From Nostoc sp. NMS2 (GTDB taxonomy: Bacteria; Cyanobacteriota; Cyanobacteriia; Cyanobacteriales; Nostocaceae): 64,000 bases of DNA. The number at the start of each line of letters is the position of its first letter. The first letter of the stretch is position 1. The stretch covers positions 38,362 to 102,361 of the forward strand of contig NZ_JABXKH010000176.1 of the NCBI RefSeq assembly GCF_017115105.1. Reading direction: 5' to 3'. Below, piece by piece: positions 25,639-34,793 of this stretch. The notes below the pieces were generated by a model. That model was not told the DNA's origin. It made no database searches and worked only from the letters and a program-made list of their open reading frames with translations. A program made the translations under genes and the position numbers.

Positions 25639-26961
25639 TCAAAATTTATAAAAAGGAAGTAGCGATCGCATCTGAATTTTAAATATTTTTTGTGTTCTTT
25701 TATCAAACGCATTGCATAGAAAAGCAGCAGAAGCTTGAGATATTATTGTTGCGATCGCAGCACCAAATCCTGCATATTTAGGAATAAGCAATAAATTAAG
25801 AATAATATTCAATATCGCCCCAAATAAAGTTTTACCTAAAGAAACATGATTTAAACTTTCAGCAATAAACCACGGTGATGTCGCAAGACCCATAAATACA
25901 AACAAAGAAGTCCAAATATGAACTGCTAATATTGGACCTGCTTGTGCATATCCACTTCCAAACATCACCATAATTATCTTGTCAGATAGAAATGTCATTG
26001 GCAGAGCAATTGCAAAAGATATGCATGTCAATAGACGGAGTAATTGTCCTATCCTCTGATAATAAAGACTTTCTGATTTTTCCTTAGCTGCGTAAATTGA
26101 AGGAGCAACCGAAGAGACAATAGCCGCCGGAATAAAATACCAAATTTCAGAAACACGGACAGCAGCAGAATAAATTCCGACCTCGCTATTTCCGATCATT
26201 TGACCTAACATTACCTGATCGATTCTCATAAAAATCATGATGGCGAACCCCGAAAAAATTAGAGGTAAACTCTCTTTCAAAAGAGTTTTGGCAGCAGTAA
26301 AGTTCCAACGCCATGACGACACCGAAGCCCCTCTGACTTGGTAAACAACTAGCAAACCAATTGCACTCATTGCAAATTCTGCTAATGTTACCCAAGCAAA
26401 AGCTAACAATGGTGCTTTTGTTAAAATTAGTGCTATCTTGATGAGAGTATTTAGCAGAAAAGCTACATTCTTAGCGATTACACTGTATTTTGACTGCACC
26501 TGTGATTGAAACCACAGTTCAATAGTATCAGCCGCCCTAAAAATCCCTGCCATTCCTAAAATTGCAACTAGCCATATCTTCAGTGTTTCATGCTCACCTA
26601 AGAAGAACATACTACCAGCTGCCAATAAGACAGAAGCAATTCCACCGAGCAATTTTAGCCAAAAAGTGGTTCCTAAAATTTCCTCTTTATTTGATGATTG
26701 ACGGACAATATGGCGAACTACTACATCGTCTAGTCCAAGAGTAAAAATCGGACTGAATAAGCTAACAAAGGCTAAAACATAGTTAAATAGACCATACTGC
26801 TGTACCCCTAAATAGCGTGCTACCCATACTCCTACTACTAAGCTTGCACCCATACGGAGAATGCGGTCAGCAAACAACCAACCTGTATTGGCAATAATTG
26901 CACGTAACCCAGAACGAGATTTTAATTGTGATAAGCCTTTAAGTCTTAATTTACTTAGCAT
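25639..26961 (-). CDS. Wzx-type flippase (oligosaccharide repeat-unit exporter)
   Basis: The protein is 440 residues from the ATG at 26961; an upstream TTG at 27003 would add 14 residues but is less likely. It has about 12-14 membrane helices. The N-terminal NTGWLFADRILRMGASLVVG and YLGVQQYGLFNYVLAFVSLF, and later VMLGQMIGNSEVGIYSAAVR and IPAAIVSSVAPSIYAAKEKS, are typical of the polysaccharide transporter (MATE/MOP) family. It would flip undecaprenyl-linked units across the inner membrane. It has an ordinary length and no defect. Confidence 0.93.
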   Translation of the reverse strand: MLSKLRLKGLSQLKSRSGLRAIIANTGWLFADRILRMGASLVVGVWVARYLGVQQYGLFNYVLAFVSLFSPIFTLGLDDVVVRHIVRQSSNKEEILGTTFWLKLLGGIASVLLAAGSMFFLGEHETLKIWLVAILGMAGIFRAADTIELWFQSQVQSKYSVIAKNVAFLLNTLIKIALILTKAPLLAFAWVTLAEFAMSAIGLLVVYQVRGASVSSWRWNFTAAKTLLKESLPLIFSGFAIMIFMRIDQVMLGQMIGNSEVGIYSAAVRVSEIWYFIPAAIVSSVAPSIYAAKEKSESLYYQRIGQLLRLLTCISFAIALPMTFLSDKIIMVMFGSGYAQAGPILAVHIWTSLFVFMGLATSPWFIAESLNHVSLGKTLFGAILNIILNLLLIPKYAGFGAAIATIISQASAAFLCNAFDKRTQKIFKIQMRSLLPFYKF

Positions 26962-27039
26962 TACTTTTTTTAACCATGTGACACTCTCTATAACAATATG
27001 CAAATTTTTATTAGCTTGCTAAATTCATCAAAATAATAA

Positions 27040-27999
27040 TTATTGGCTACTATTTTTTAATTTTCCAGCCATCAAAATTTTAAAAAAGTAGTTTAATAAC
27101 AAAATAATGCCCTTAATTTTCCAATAAAAGTTAGGCTCAAACAAAAATATTATTTTCAAATATGAAATAAAATCTTGAAGTTTCGGACATGGGATTGTTT
27201 TTAGCTCATCAAGAGAGGTGAAAGCCAATAATAATGGTAGGCTAAAGTTATTTGTTTTAATAATGTAATTAAATAAAGAATTGCGTTTCCAAAATCTTTT
27301 ATATTCATAGTTTTTGTCTATATCTAAAAATTTCTTGTTATGATACTGATTATTTTGATGTATTCTATACATTACTAAAGGGTTAGACATATAAAACTTT
27401 TTAGCCCCTACCAAAGAGGCTCCCCATACCAGGCAGTCATCAGCCCTTACACGCCAATCTTCTGTATTTGGAATAGGTAAAAATTTTCTGATGATTTCTC
27501 GACGGATTGACAATGTTGAAGTTATAGAGCCAATCCATTCACCATTACATAAAGTTCGGATTACTGAATAACCCAAATCTAAATCAACTACATCAGCTTG
27601 AAATGTTCCTTCTTCTGCCCCGAATTTTTTATATGCACAAAATAGGAAATCACATTCACTACGTCTCTTATAAAAATTTAGGGCAGTTTCTAAATACTGA
27701 GGTTCATAAATATCATCGGCATCTAAAAAAAATATAATCTCTCCAGTCGCAGCTAAAAAACCTTCGTTAAAGGATGATAATTGTCCTTGATTTTTTTCTT
27801 TGAAGATACATTTAACATTATCTATTTGAGTAAATCTAGCAAGGATATCCACAGACTCATCTGTGGATGCGTCATCAACAACAATAATTTCATCAAATTT
27901 GACTGTTTGATTTAAAGCACTATCAATTGCCTCTGAAACAAATTCAGCATAATTGTAGTTATTAATTAAACAAGATGTTTTGATTTTGTTTTTATCCAT
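27040..27999 (-). CDS. Glycosyltransferase family 2
   Basis: It has 319 residues. It starts with KIKTSCLINNYNYAEFVSEA, then IIVVDDASTDESVDIL (nucleotide-binding Asp pair) and EIIFFLDADDIYEPQYLE (DxD metal motif at about residues 92-98). The acceptor region is less conserved: RVRADDCLVWGASLVG. The C-terminus has a hydrophobic helix pair near IIKTNNFSLPLLLAFTSLDE and FYWKIKGIILLLNYFFKIL that may anchor it to the membrane. It is the second gene of the cluster, 64 bp after wzc in transcription order. Confidence 0.9.
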   Translation of the reverse strand: MDKNKIKTSCLINNYNYAEFVSEAIDSALNQTVKFDEIIVVDDASTDESVDILARFTQIDNVKCIFKEKNQGQLSSFNEGFLAATGEIIFFLDADDIYEPQYLETALNFYKRRSECDFLFCAYKKFGAEEGTFQADVVDLDLGYSVIRTLCNGEWIGSITSTLSIRREIIRKFLPIPNTEDWRVRADDCLVWGASLVGAKKFYMSNPLVMYRIHQNNQYHNKKFLDIDKNYEYKRFWKRNSLFNYIIKTNNFSLPLLLAFTSLDELKTIPCPKLQDFISYLKIIFLFEPNFYWKIKGIILLLNYFFKILMAGKLKNSSQ

Positions 28000-28062
28000 A
28001 TAGAAATACCTCCCAAATGCAAAACAAAATAAATTAAGATACTTGCAGTGACATTTATGCGA

Positions 28063-30267
28063 TTAATGATCTTTGGTAAATTTGGTTAAACTGCTAGATA
28101 CTAAATCTTGTTCAATTTGTCGTTTTTTGCTTTCAGGCAAATAATTATTAGACTCATTTTTAATATTCACACCATTAATGACTATCCCTAACACCTTTTG
28201 ACCTGACTGATTTAAAAATTCTTTAGCTGCATTGGCACTCTTCAAGTCAACTACTCCAGGACGAACGACTAATAGGATACCGTCAGTGAGGGTGCTTAAA
28301 ACAGCAGCATCTGCTATTCCTGACAGAGGTGGCGTATCAAAAATAACTAGATCGTAATCTCTACTAAAGTTACTTATTAATGTTGCCATCCGTTGAGAAT
28401 CTAGCAGTGCTACTGGATTGGGAGGCAAAATTCCAGAAGTAAGAACTTCTAGATTAGGCATCACTTCTTGAACAACTGCATCTAAAGAAACTTGACCAAC
28501 AATAACATTACTTAGTCCAACTGTATTGTTTAGACCCCAGACATGATGCTGTATGGGATTACGCATATCTGCATCCACCAGTAACACTCGACGACCCGCC
28601 TGAGCCATTGTCACAGCTAAATTTGCAGATACATCAGACTTTCCTTCTTTACCAACGGAACTTGTGATTACAACGCTTTTGAGCGGTTTATCAGAACAGA
28701 GGAACTTCAAGTTTACTTGGAGTATTTGGTAGGCGTTACCAAGAGGGAAATAAGGAATATCTCTGCCAATAATTTTGGGAATAGCTCTATCAATTCCTGC
28801 TATGGAAGAATGAGTTTTAGGATTTTTGCTTTGTGTAGGAATCACTCCTAAAACAGTGTATTTCAAGACTTCTTTAGCCTCTTTAACTGTCTTAACCGAG
28901 CGGTCTATCAAGTCTAAACTAAAGGCGACAATGATACCCAAGAAAAGACCAACTGCTCCTCCACCAACAATAAACAGGATTTTGCGAGGCCCTTCTGCTT
29001 TATCGGGGACTAAAGCTAGGGAAATGACACGAGCATTAGGAATCTTTTGGTTCTGTGCAATATCAATTTCTTGGCGTTTCTTTAAGAGGGTTTCGTAAGT
29101 CGTTTGAGCTGCTTGCAGTTTCCGTTCTAGCTCTCGTTGAGTCTGTTCTAGTCTTGGCAAATTATTTGCTCGTTTGATGTAAGCATCTTGCTGTCGCAAG
29201 AGGGTGCCAATTTGTCTTTCTAGACCGACACGTTCTGCTTGAGCGCGAGTAATATCTGCAATTAGGCTTTGGCGCAGTTGTCCAAGCTGTAAACTTCCCT
29301 CTGTTATCTGGGCTGTCCCAGCAACTTGTCCTGTCCGCTCTTTCAACAATTTCTTAAGTGCTACGACTTTTTCTTCTAAGCTTGTAATTGTAGGGTGTTC
29401 AGGTGAAAAACGAGTCCGCTCTATTGCTAGTTGACTTTCTGTTTCTTGGAGTTGGATAAGCACTTTTTGAACCCCAGGTGCTTGACTCAAGTCAGATGCG
29501 ATTACACCTTGCCGTGAATCTAACTGAGCTTCACTGCCTAACTGTTGTAAACGTCCTTTGACATCATCTAGTTGAGCTTGAGCTTGAGAAATTTGATTTC
29601 CTAGCTTGGAAATTGTATCGACTGCTGCGGTTGCTTCTTGTTGCAGGACAACAACTTTATTTTGTTCTTTAAATACCCGCAGTTTTGATTCGGCTCTTCT
29701 AACGACTTCCTCAGCTTTGGGTACTTCTGTTACAAGAACCCCTTTGGCTGTCCGTGCTTCATCTTGGTTAGCCTGGATATTTAAATCGATATAACTTTTG
29801 ATAACTTCATTGACGATTTTGGCAGCCAGTTCAGGATCGGTGCTTTTATAAGAAATTTGTACAACATCAGTGCCTTTGATTCCTTCTATTTTTAGTTGGC
29901 TTGCCAAGTCGGGAATCGATAGCATCTTGCCTTTATTATTTTTGAGGCTGAGGGTATTAATTGTTCTGTAAATAACTGGATTTGAGCCAATAACTCTCAC
30001 TTGAGTTTCCAGGGGATTGTCGTTTATATTTAAAGCTTCCAGCCGTCCTATGTCGTCCGATAAGCCTGTGAGTGAGGAAGATCGATTTGTTTTAATCATC
30101 AAACTTCCTTCTGCCTTGTATGAGGGTTTTAGTGAAAAGGCATACAAGCATCCTAAGGTAACAGCTATGGTAAAAATTCCGACTAGAGGTAGCCAACGCC
30201 GTTGAACAACTTCTAAGTATTTCTGAATATTTACTTCTTCAAACTGTGGTAAAGATTCCATCGTCAT
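28063..30267 (-). CDS. Wzc-type polysaccharide co-polymerase / tyrosine autokinase
   Basis: The 734-residue protein has an N-terminal Wzz domain (helix about 31-52, periplasmic coiled-coil-rich region to about 430, second helix about 430-450) fused to a BY-kinase domain. Walker A reads SSVGKEGKSDVSANLA, where the residue after Lys-Ser is Asp instead of the usual Thr. Walker A' is VLLVDADMR and Walker B is LVIFDTPP. The C-terminal tail (NESNNYLPESKKRQIEQ) has a single Tyr rather than the tyrosine cluster of classical Wzc. It would set chain length and couple polymer synthesis to export. It is the first gene of the cluster in transcription order. Confidence 0.93.
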   Translation of the reverse strand: MTMESLPQFEEVNIQKYLEVVQRRWLPLVGIFTIAVTLGCLYAFSLKPSYKAEGSLMIKTNRSSSLTGLSDDIGRLEALNINDNPLETQVRVIGSNPVIYRTINTLSLKNNKGKMLSIPDLASQLKIEGIKGTDVVQISYKSTDPELAAKIVNEVIKSYIDLNIQANQDEARTAKGVLVTEVPKAEEVVRRAESKLRVFKEQNKVVVLQQEATAAVDTISKLGNQISQAQAQLDDVKGRLQQLGSEAQLDSRQGVIASDLSQAPGVQKVLIQLQETESQLAIERTRFSPEHPTITSLEEKVVALKKLLKERTGQVAGTAQITEGSLQLGQLRQSLIADITRAQAERVGLERQIGTLLRQQDAYIKRANNLPRLEQTQRELERKLQAAQTTYETLLKKRQEIDIAQNQKIPNARVISLALVPDKAEGPRKILFIVGGGAVGLFLGIIVAFSLDLIDRSVKTVKEAKEVLKYTVLGVIPTQSKNPKTHSSIAGIDRAIPKIIGRDIPYFPLGNAYQILQVNLKFLCSDKPLKSVVITSSVGKEGKSDVSANLAVTMAQAGRRVLLVDADMRNPIQHHVWGLNNTVGLSNVIVGQVSLDAVVQEVMPNLEVLTSGILPPNPVALLDSQRMATLISNFSRDYDLVIFDTPPLSGIADAAVLSTLTDGILLVVRPGVVDLKSANAAKEFLNQSGQKVLGIVINGVNIKNESNNYLPESKKRQIEQDLVSSSLTKFTKDH

Positions 30268-31412
30268 AATAAAAAAGTTTTAAAATTAATGACTATTTGT
30301 ATTGGTAGTAGATTTTTGTCGGGATTTTAGCGCAATGGTACTATAGATTACTTCATGTTGGTAATACATTCGACTTATCTACGCCAAATCTATTCGCTGC
30401 ATATATATTAGATAGCTTAATAAGTAGCGATTTGAACTTACAGAGATTTATACTCTCCTACGAGAAACAACAGGGTAACTCACAATTTTTTTCGTAATTT
30501 ATTAGCTAGTGTTCCTTTTTTTGGGTTAACTCAGTTTTGTGTTGATACTGATGTAATTATTGATTAGTAATCTAACATTCAATATCATATTATGTAAGAA
30601 CACTTAATTGAATAACTTTACAAAAAATTCATATAATATGCCAGTATATTCCCTGCACATTCGCTAATCTTGAAAAGATAAGAGGAATTAATACATTAAG
30701 GGTAAGTAATATACAATTTTGCCAGCCTTCAAGCAATGCAAGGACTTCAGAGGTAGGCTTTGTGTAGTGAAAAGAAACAATTAGAAAGATTGTATGGATA
30801 TTTACGTAAGCTTTTTAAAAGCTTTCAGCAACAATTAATTCTTACTCTGAATAACGATAAATTTTGGCAATTATGCGGGACTGGCAGTACTAATATTATG
30901 TTATTTGAGTATTAAAGTTGTAATAACTCGTACTCAGTTAAATTTGCTCAGACTTATGAAGGGTTTTTATGTGGCTTGGGGTGTGAAAATTACAACACAG
31001 TTCCCATCCTTGGGTTTACCTGTAAACTTGCAATCACCTTGTTTATATTCTGCAATAGAGGCAAAATAAGCTTTCCAAGATTTATCGTTTGTCTTATCTG
31101 TGTAACTGTATGGTAACATGCTTGATAGATAAACGGCTAGTAATACGGGTAACGAAATATTAATTAGTACAGTGACAACGGGAGATAGATAACAGGGTAG
31201 TGTCAAATTCAGATGTGTAAGAGAATGAATTGCTTAACTATCTCCTCCTGGATAAAAGTCTATGTACACTTAGACTCCACTATATTTTTAATGAAGTTTA
31301 GCCATACTCCATAGTACCTGTGTTAATCTGAAGTACTCAAACTAGACTGCTATTTTTGGGTGTCTGTGTTTAGCAAATTGTAATTATTAGACTGACATTA
31401 AGAAATTGAATT
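30268..31412. other. 1.1 kb AT-rich spacer upstream of the polysaccharide cluster
   Basis: It must contain the promoter of the polysaccharide cluster, but no clear box stands out. Around 30755-30915 a plus-strand frame without ATG encodes about 50 residues (including YGYLRKLFKSFQQQLILTL and NDKFWQLCG), possibly a gene remnant. The 79-codon minus ORF at 30967-31206 is listed separately. No repeats like those elsewhere are seen. Confidence 0.5.
30967..31206 (-). CDS. Possible small membrane-anchored hypothetical protein
   Basis: It has 79 codons. The peptide starts with a hydrophobic helix (VVTVLINISLPVLLAVYLSS, about residues 9-29) and continues as a polar domain with two cysteines (GDCKFTGKPKDGNCVVIF) that could form a disulfide outside the cytoplasm. 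This organisation is protein-like, but I know no family, and the start is unsupported by a strong ribosome-binding site. Chance is a real alternative. Confidence 0.35.
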   Translation of the reverse strand: MTLPCYLSPVVTVLINISLPVLLAVYLSSMLPYSYTDKTNDKSWKAYFASIAEYKQGDCKFTGKPKDGNCVVIFTPQAT

Positions 31413-31829
31413 ATGAAATCCTCTTTTATTACCTTAGTGGTTGTAATTAGCGCCCTTGCTCTACATCAGAGTGTCTATGCTAATCAAGAGAATGTTCCCA
31501 TTGCAACAGTTGATGCTCCGAATGAGCCGTTTCACGATCGCAATCAGGCTGGAGTTTTATTGACGGAACCAGCGACGATTACCACTACATGGAGTAATTT
31601 TACAGGACAGACTAATAATCCCAAACAAACTGCTGAATCAATTTCGTTGGTGCAGGAGCGAGGATGCCAAAAGATGAATCCGCTTGAGTTCATCAATAAT
31701 CCTGACGCTTTCTTTAAGGAATGTCAGAAGCCAGCAAATACCCAAAGTTCTCAAAGTACTGAGCCAATTGAGTATTTTAAGGTTCCTAAGCTCGATTCTG
31801 GTATTAGTGTGACAGTTACTAAATTTTGA
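31413..31829 (+). CDS. Small secreted hypothetical protein
   Basis: This 138-residue protein has a clear Sec signal peptide: basic start MKSSF, hydrophobic core ITLVVVISALALHQS and a VYA cleavage site near residue 23. The mature part is polar, with CQKMNPLEFINNPDAFFKEC giving two cysteines about 19 residues apart that might pair. No known domain is recognised. It is expected in the periplasm or outside the cell. It lies between the polysaccharide cluster and the sigma-factor gene, and has no obvious operon partner. Confidence 0.7.
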   Translation: MKSSFITLVVVISALALHQSVYANQENVPIATVDAPNEPFHDRNQAGVLLTEPATITTTWSNFTGQTNNPKQTAESISLVQERGCQKMNPLEFINNPDAFFKECQKPANTQSSQSTEPIEYFKVPKLDSGISVTVTKF

Positions 31830-32014
31830 TATAGGAATTTTTTTAATCACAGATAACTAATTGTTGATAGTGTAATTTATCTAGATAATTTACGCTAAAA
31901 TATGGATGAAATATTTATGTTGGCTGCTTTAGCTGAAAGTAGAAAAGCTTTGCCGGAATGTTTTGTTTGCCAAACCCCCAGGAGGCTGTGTAATCGTAGA
32001 GACCCAATAAGATA

Positions 32015-32287
32015 GTGTCTCTTGGGTACAGGCAAGTACCAGGAAAACACGATCCTGAGGCTGATGCACGTAAACCCTCTAAACGTAAATCTTTTCGTTT
32101 CAATAAGATATTAGTAGCGATCGCGGGTGTTACTGTCTTGCCAAGTACTATCCTTGGTGCTAGTGTTACCACTGTTACTACTTTTATTCCAAAAAATGTT
32201 TCTAAGAGCAGTCAAATTGATGATACCGCATTCAATGCAGATGTCTGCGTGCAGTATGACACAAGTACAATTGTCACAAATACCTGA
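32015..32287 (+). CDS. Possible small single-span membrane protein (GTG start)
   Basis: It is a 90-codon frame from GTG at 32015 with a basic region (ARKPSKRKSFRFNK) just before a hydrophobic helix (about residues 30-53, ILVAIAGVTVLPSTILGASV) and a Thr/Ser-rich tail with one Cys. The positive-inside pattern and an in-frame GCGATCGC make it plausible. A short frame upstream (31902-32013, ending CNRRDPIR) is in another phase, so the gene may instead be a remnant. Confidence 0.4.
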   Translation: MSLGYRQVPGKHDPEADARKPSKRKSFRFNKILVAIAGVTVLPSTILGASVTTVTTFIPKNVSKSSQIDDTAFNADVCVQYDTSTIVTNT

Positions 32288-32938
32288 GTCTTCGTCATCC
32301 TAAATCCCTAATTATTAAGTATTTAACCGGACTTTTAAAGGACGCTGTTCTTGAGCAGGATAAGTACGTTCGTTTATATTTAACAATGGGCTGCTATATA
32401 TTGGGGTTAATATGATTTGATTATCTAACAAAAAATCGAAGCAAAAAAGGGGTGTTTTGTATTTAATTAATTTCACTTAATTTGGAATTACATAAAGTAT
32501 AACCAAACTATAAGAATTTTAAAAATTCTGTGATTTAATAATTCAGAATTATGTTGGTATTTATTGTTAGGGAGTTATCTTGTGGAAATGAAATCGTTGC
32601 TCGGTCAATGTTTCATTTTTCCTTTAACTGCATTGAATAATTTAAGTAAACATAATTGTGTTTGAAAATATGCAATTTTCCAGAAGAAAATAGTGCGATT
32701 ATTTCAAAGGATATGGTGATAATACTTTGGGTAATTGATTTGTGACTGGTGATAATGTTAGTATTAGGGGGTGGGTTGATTTTGGGTTTATTATCTCCAA
32801 CAATTGACTTGTAATGTATCATAGACCAGAATTCATCAGTATTGCCAATTGATTGATTAGCAGTGTGAAATGGCTATGGGTCTAAATATATAGACTTGAT
32901 ACCAATAAATTGATGAGGTTACAGAGGAGCAAATAACC
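32288..32938. other. 650 bp AT-rich upstream region of the sigma-factor gene
   Basis: No gene or named repeat is visible. A minus ORF of 69 codons (32613-32822) is low complexity (Ile/Asn/Lys) and not credible. The long leader may hold the regulated promoter(s) of the group 2 sigma factor. GAGGAGC just before 32939 is the likely ribosome-binding site. Confidence 0.5.
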
Positions 32939-33958
32939 ATGAGCAACTTAACATCTCCACCTACCGAAGTTCAAAAAACGAAGAAAAAAAGTTTAGCCGC
33001 AGATAAAAAACCTCGAGCTACAGATGATATTGTGCGTAGTTATCTGCAAGAGATCGGGCGTGTAGATTTGTTGACTCGAGAACAAGAGGTTATTTTTGCT
33101 CAACAAGTGCAGCTGATGATGAATTTATTAGCTGCTAAAGAAGAATTAGCTGTGAAATTAAACCACGAACCGACGCTGCAAGAATGGGCAGATCGAGTGG
33201 AGTTAGGTGTTGAGGTACTAGAGCAACAGTTAAGTCAGGGCCACCAAGCCAAGCAGAAAATGATTCAGGCTAATCTCCGGTTAGTGGTAGCAGTGGCGAA
33301 GAAATACCAGCACCGCAATCTGGAATTTATGGATCTAATTCAAGAAGGTACTTTGGGTTTAGAGCGGGGGGTGGATAAATTTGATCCTGCTCTTGGCTAT
33401 AAGTTTTCTACCTACGCTTACTGGTGGATTCGTCAAGGAATCACGCGAGCGATCGCTCAACAAGGACGGACAATTCGCTTACCGATCCATGTCTTTGAGA
33501 AACTGAACAAAATTAAACGGGTACAGCGAGAATTATCTCAACAGCTAGGTCGCGTTCCCACTACTGCTGAAATTGCTAATGCGTTATCTTTGACACCTAG
33601 CCAAGTTAGAGAGTGTTTATACTTGGCTCGTCAACCTTTCTCGCTAGAGGCGCGAGTTGGCGAACAACAAGATACAGAATTGCAAGACATCCTAGAGGAT
33701 GACGGCCCTTCTCCTGAAGACTATGCTGTTGAAGAATCTCTCCACCAAGACTTACAAGACTTGTTGGCAAAGTTGTCTCCGCAACAGCGAGAAATATTAA
33801 CCCTGCGATTTGGTCTGACTGATGGCTATGAACTTTCTTTAGCACAGATTGGCGATCGCATGGGTATTAGTCGAGAACGGGTACGTCAGATTGAACAAAA
33901 AGCTCTTAGTCTCCTCCGACGACAAAAGGAACAAGTACGTAGTTATTTAGCTAGCTGA
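32939..33958 (+). CDS. Group 2 sigma-70 family RNA polymerase sigma factor
   Basis: At 339 residues it has regions 1.2 (DDIVRSYLQEIGRVDLLTRE), 2 (ANLRLVVAVAKKYQHRNLEF, DLIQEGTLGLERGVDKFDP and YKFSTYAYWWIRQGITRAIA, the -10 recognition helix), 3 (IRLPIHVFEKLNKIKRVQRE) and 4 (LTLRFGLTDGYELSLAQIGD, then ISRERVRQIEQKALSLLR, the -35 helix-turn-helix). It lacks the long N-terminus of the primary factor, so it is a group 2 (SigB/C/D/E-like) factor, used in stress, nitrogen or dark responses. Which one cannot be told by eye. Confidence 0.93.
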   Translation: MSNLTSPPTEVQKTKKKSLAADKKPRATDDIVRSYLQEIGRVDLLTREQEVIFAQQVQLMMNLLAAKEELAVKLNHEPTLQEWADRVELGVEVLEQQLSQGHQAKQKMIQANLRLVVAVAKKYQHRNLEFMDLIQEGTLGLERGVDKFDPALGYKFSTYAYWWIRQGITRAIAQQGRTIRLPIHVFEKLNKIKRVQRELSQQLGRVPTTAEIANALSLTPSQVRECLYLARQPFSLEARVGEQQDTELQDILEDDGPSPEDYAVEESLHQDLQDLLAKLSPQQREILTLRFGLTDGYELSLAQIGDRMGISRERVRQIEQKALSLLRRQKEQVRSYLAS

Positions 33959-34042
33959 GGTTATTTTTCCACAATTTAGAGCCATAAAATTTGGTCATTT
34001 TGGGGGAAAATAAACCTAAGCAATCTCTATCAAAGATTTGGT

Positions 34043-34543
34043 ATGGGCACATCAAAGACAGTGCAAGAATTGCAAGTAAAATGGGTGAGTTCTGAAAACT
34101 TTCGGCGTTATGGACAAGTAATTTTTGCAAGTCTTGATGGCAAAAGTTACGATCTGGAAGATGCCCAGTTAAACCTACAAAATGGGATTCCACGATTTTA
34201 TATTATGCGGTTGGAGAAGAGAGGGCGAAAGTTTCACAAAATTACTCGCCATGTACAATGCACTCAATGTCTGGGTTCTTTGGAAGGTAAGGATTGGTTA
34301 ATTGCTGTTTGTCCTCCTCATAATGATGTGAATGAACCAGTATTAGAAGAGATTGCTGCTTTCCGCATTCCGGGGAATTGTTTTATCAAGCTACATGAGG
34401 GTACTTGGCACGCTGGTCCACATTTTGACCATGAAGCTGTGGATTTTTATAATTTGGAATTAGCTGATACAAATGTGGTGGATCATTTCACTCATGATTT
34501 TTTGAAGAGTCATCAATTAGAGTTTGAGATGGTTTCATCCTAG
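34043..34543 (+). CDS. Ureidoglycolate-lyase (AllA) family cupin-like protein
   Basis: The 166-residue protein shows the AllA-like pattern: SSENFRRYGQVIFAS near the start, then FHKITRHVQCTQCLGSLEGK, DWLIAVCPPHND, and the cupin metal-site-like stretch GNCFIKLHEGTWHAGPHFDH followed by FYNLELADTNVVDHF. Classical AllA releases glyoxylate and urea from ureidoglycolate in purine breakdown. No other allantoin genes are nearby, so the real role may differ. It lies 85 bp after the sigma-factor gene. Confidence 0.82.
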   Translation: MGTSKTVQELQVKWVSSENFRRYGQVIFASLDGKSYDLEDAQLNLQNGIPRFYIMRLEKRGRKFHKITRHVQCTQCLGSLEGKDWLIAVCPPHNDVNEPVLEEIAAFRIPGNCFIKLHEGTWHAGPHFDHEAVDFYNLELADTNVVDHFTHDFLKSHQLEFEMVSS

Positions 34544-34793
34544 AATCGTTGCAGTGTATCCCCTATTCGCCAACTTTATCTTCAAAGAAGTTGGATTTGG
34601 GCTTTCAACGAAGAGGCAAGGGGGAAGGGGGCAGGGGGCAGGGGGCAGGGGGAAATGACCCCAACCGAGAGCCGTGAAGCAGAGCGGAACATGGGTTTGA
34701 GTCCCCCACTTCTCATAAGTGGTTTTCATTCAGGTGGGGTCGAATCTTCCTTTCTGTTCTGTCTCCCCTTCTCCCTGCTCGCTTGCCTCTTTT

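Noticed and set aside
32613..32822. 69-codon minus-strand ORF upstream of the sigma gene
   Set aside because: Ile/Asn/Lys-rich low complexity expected by chance in AT-rich DNA.
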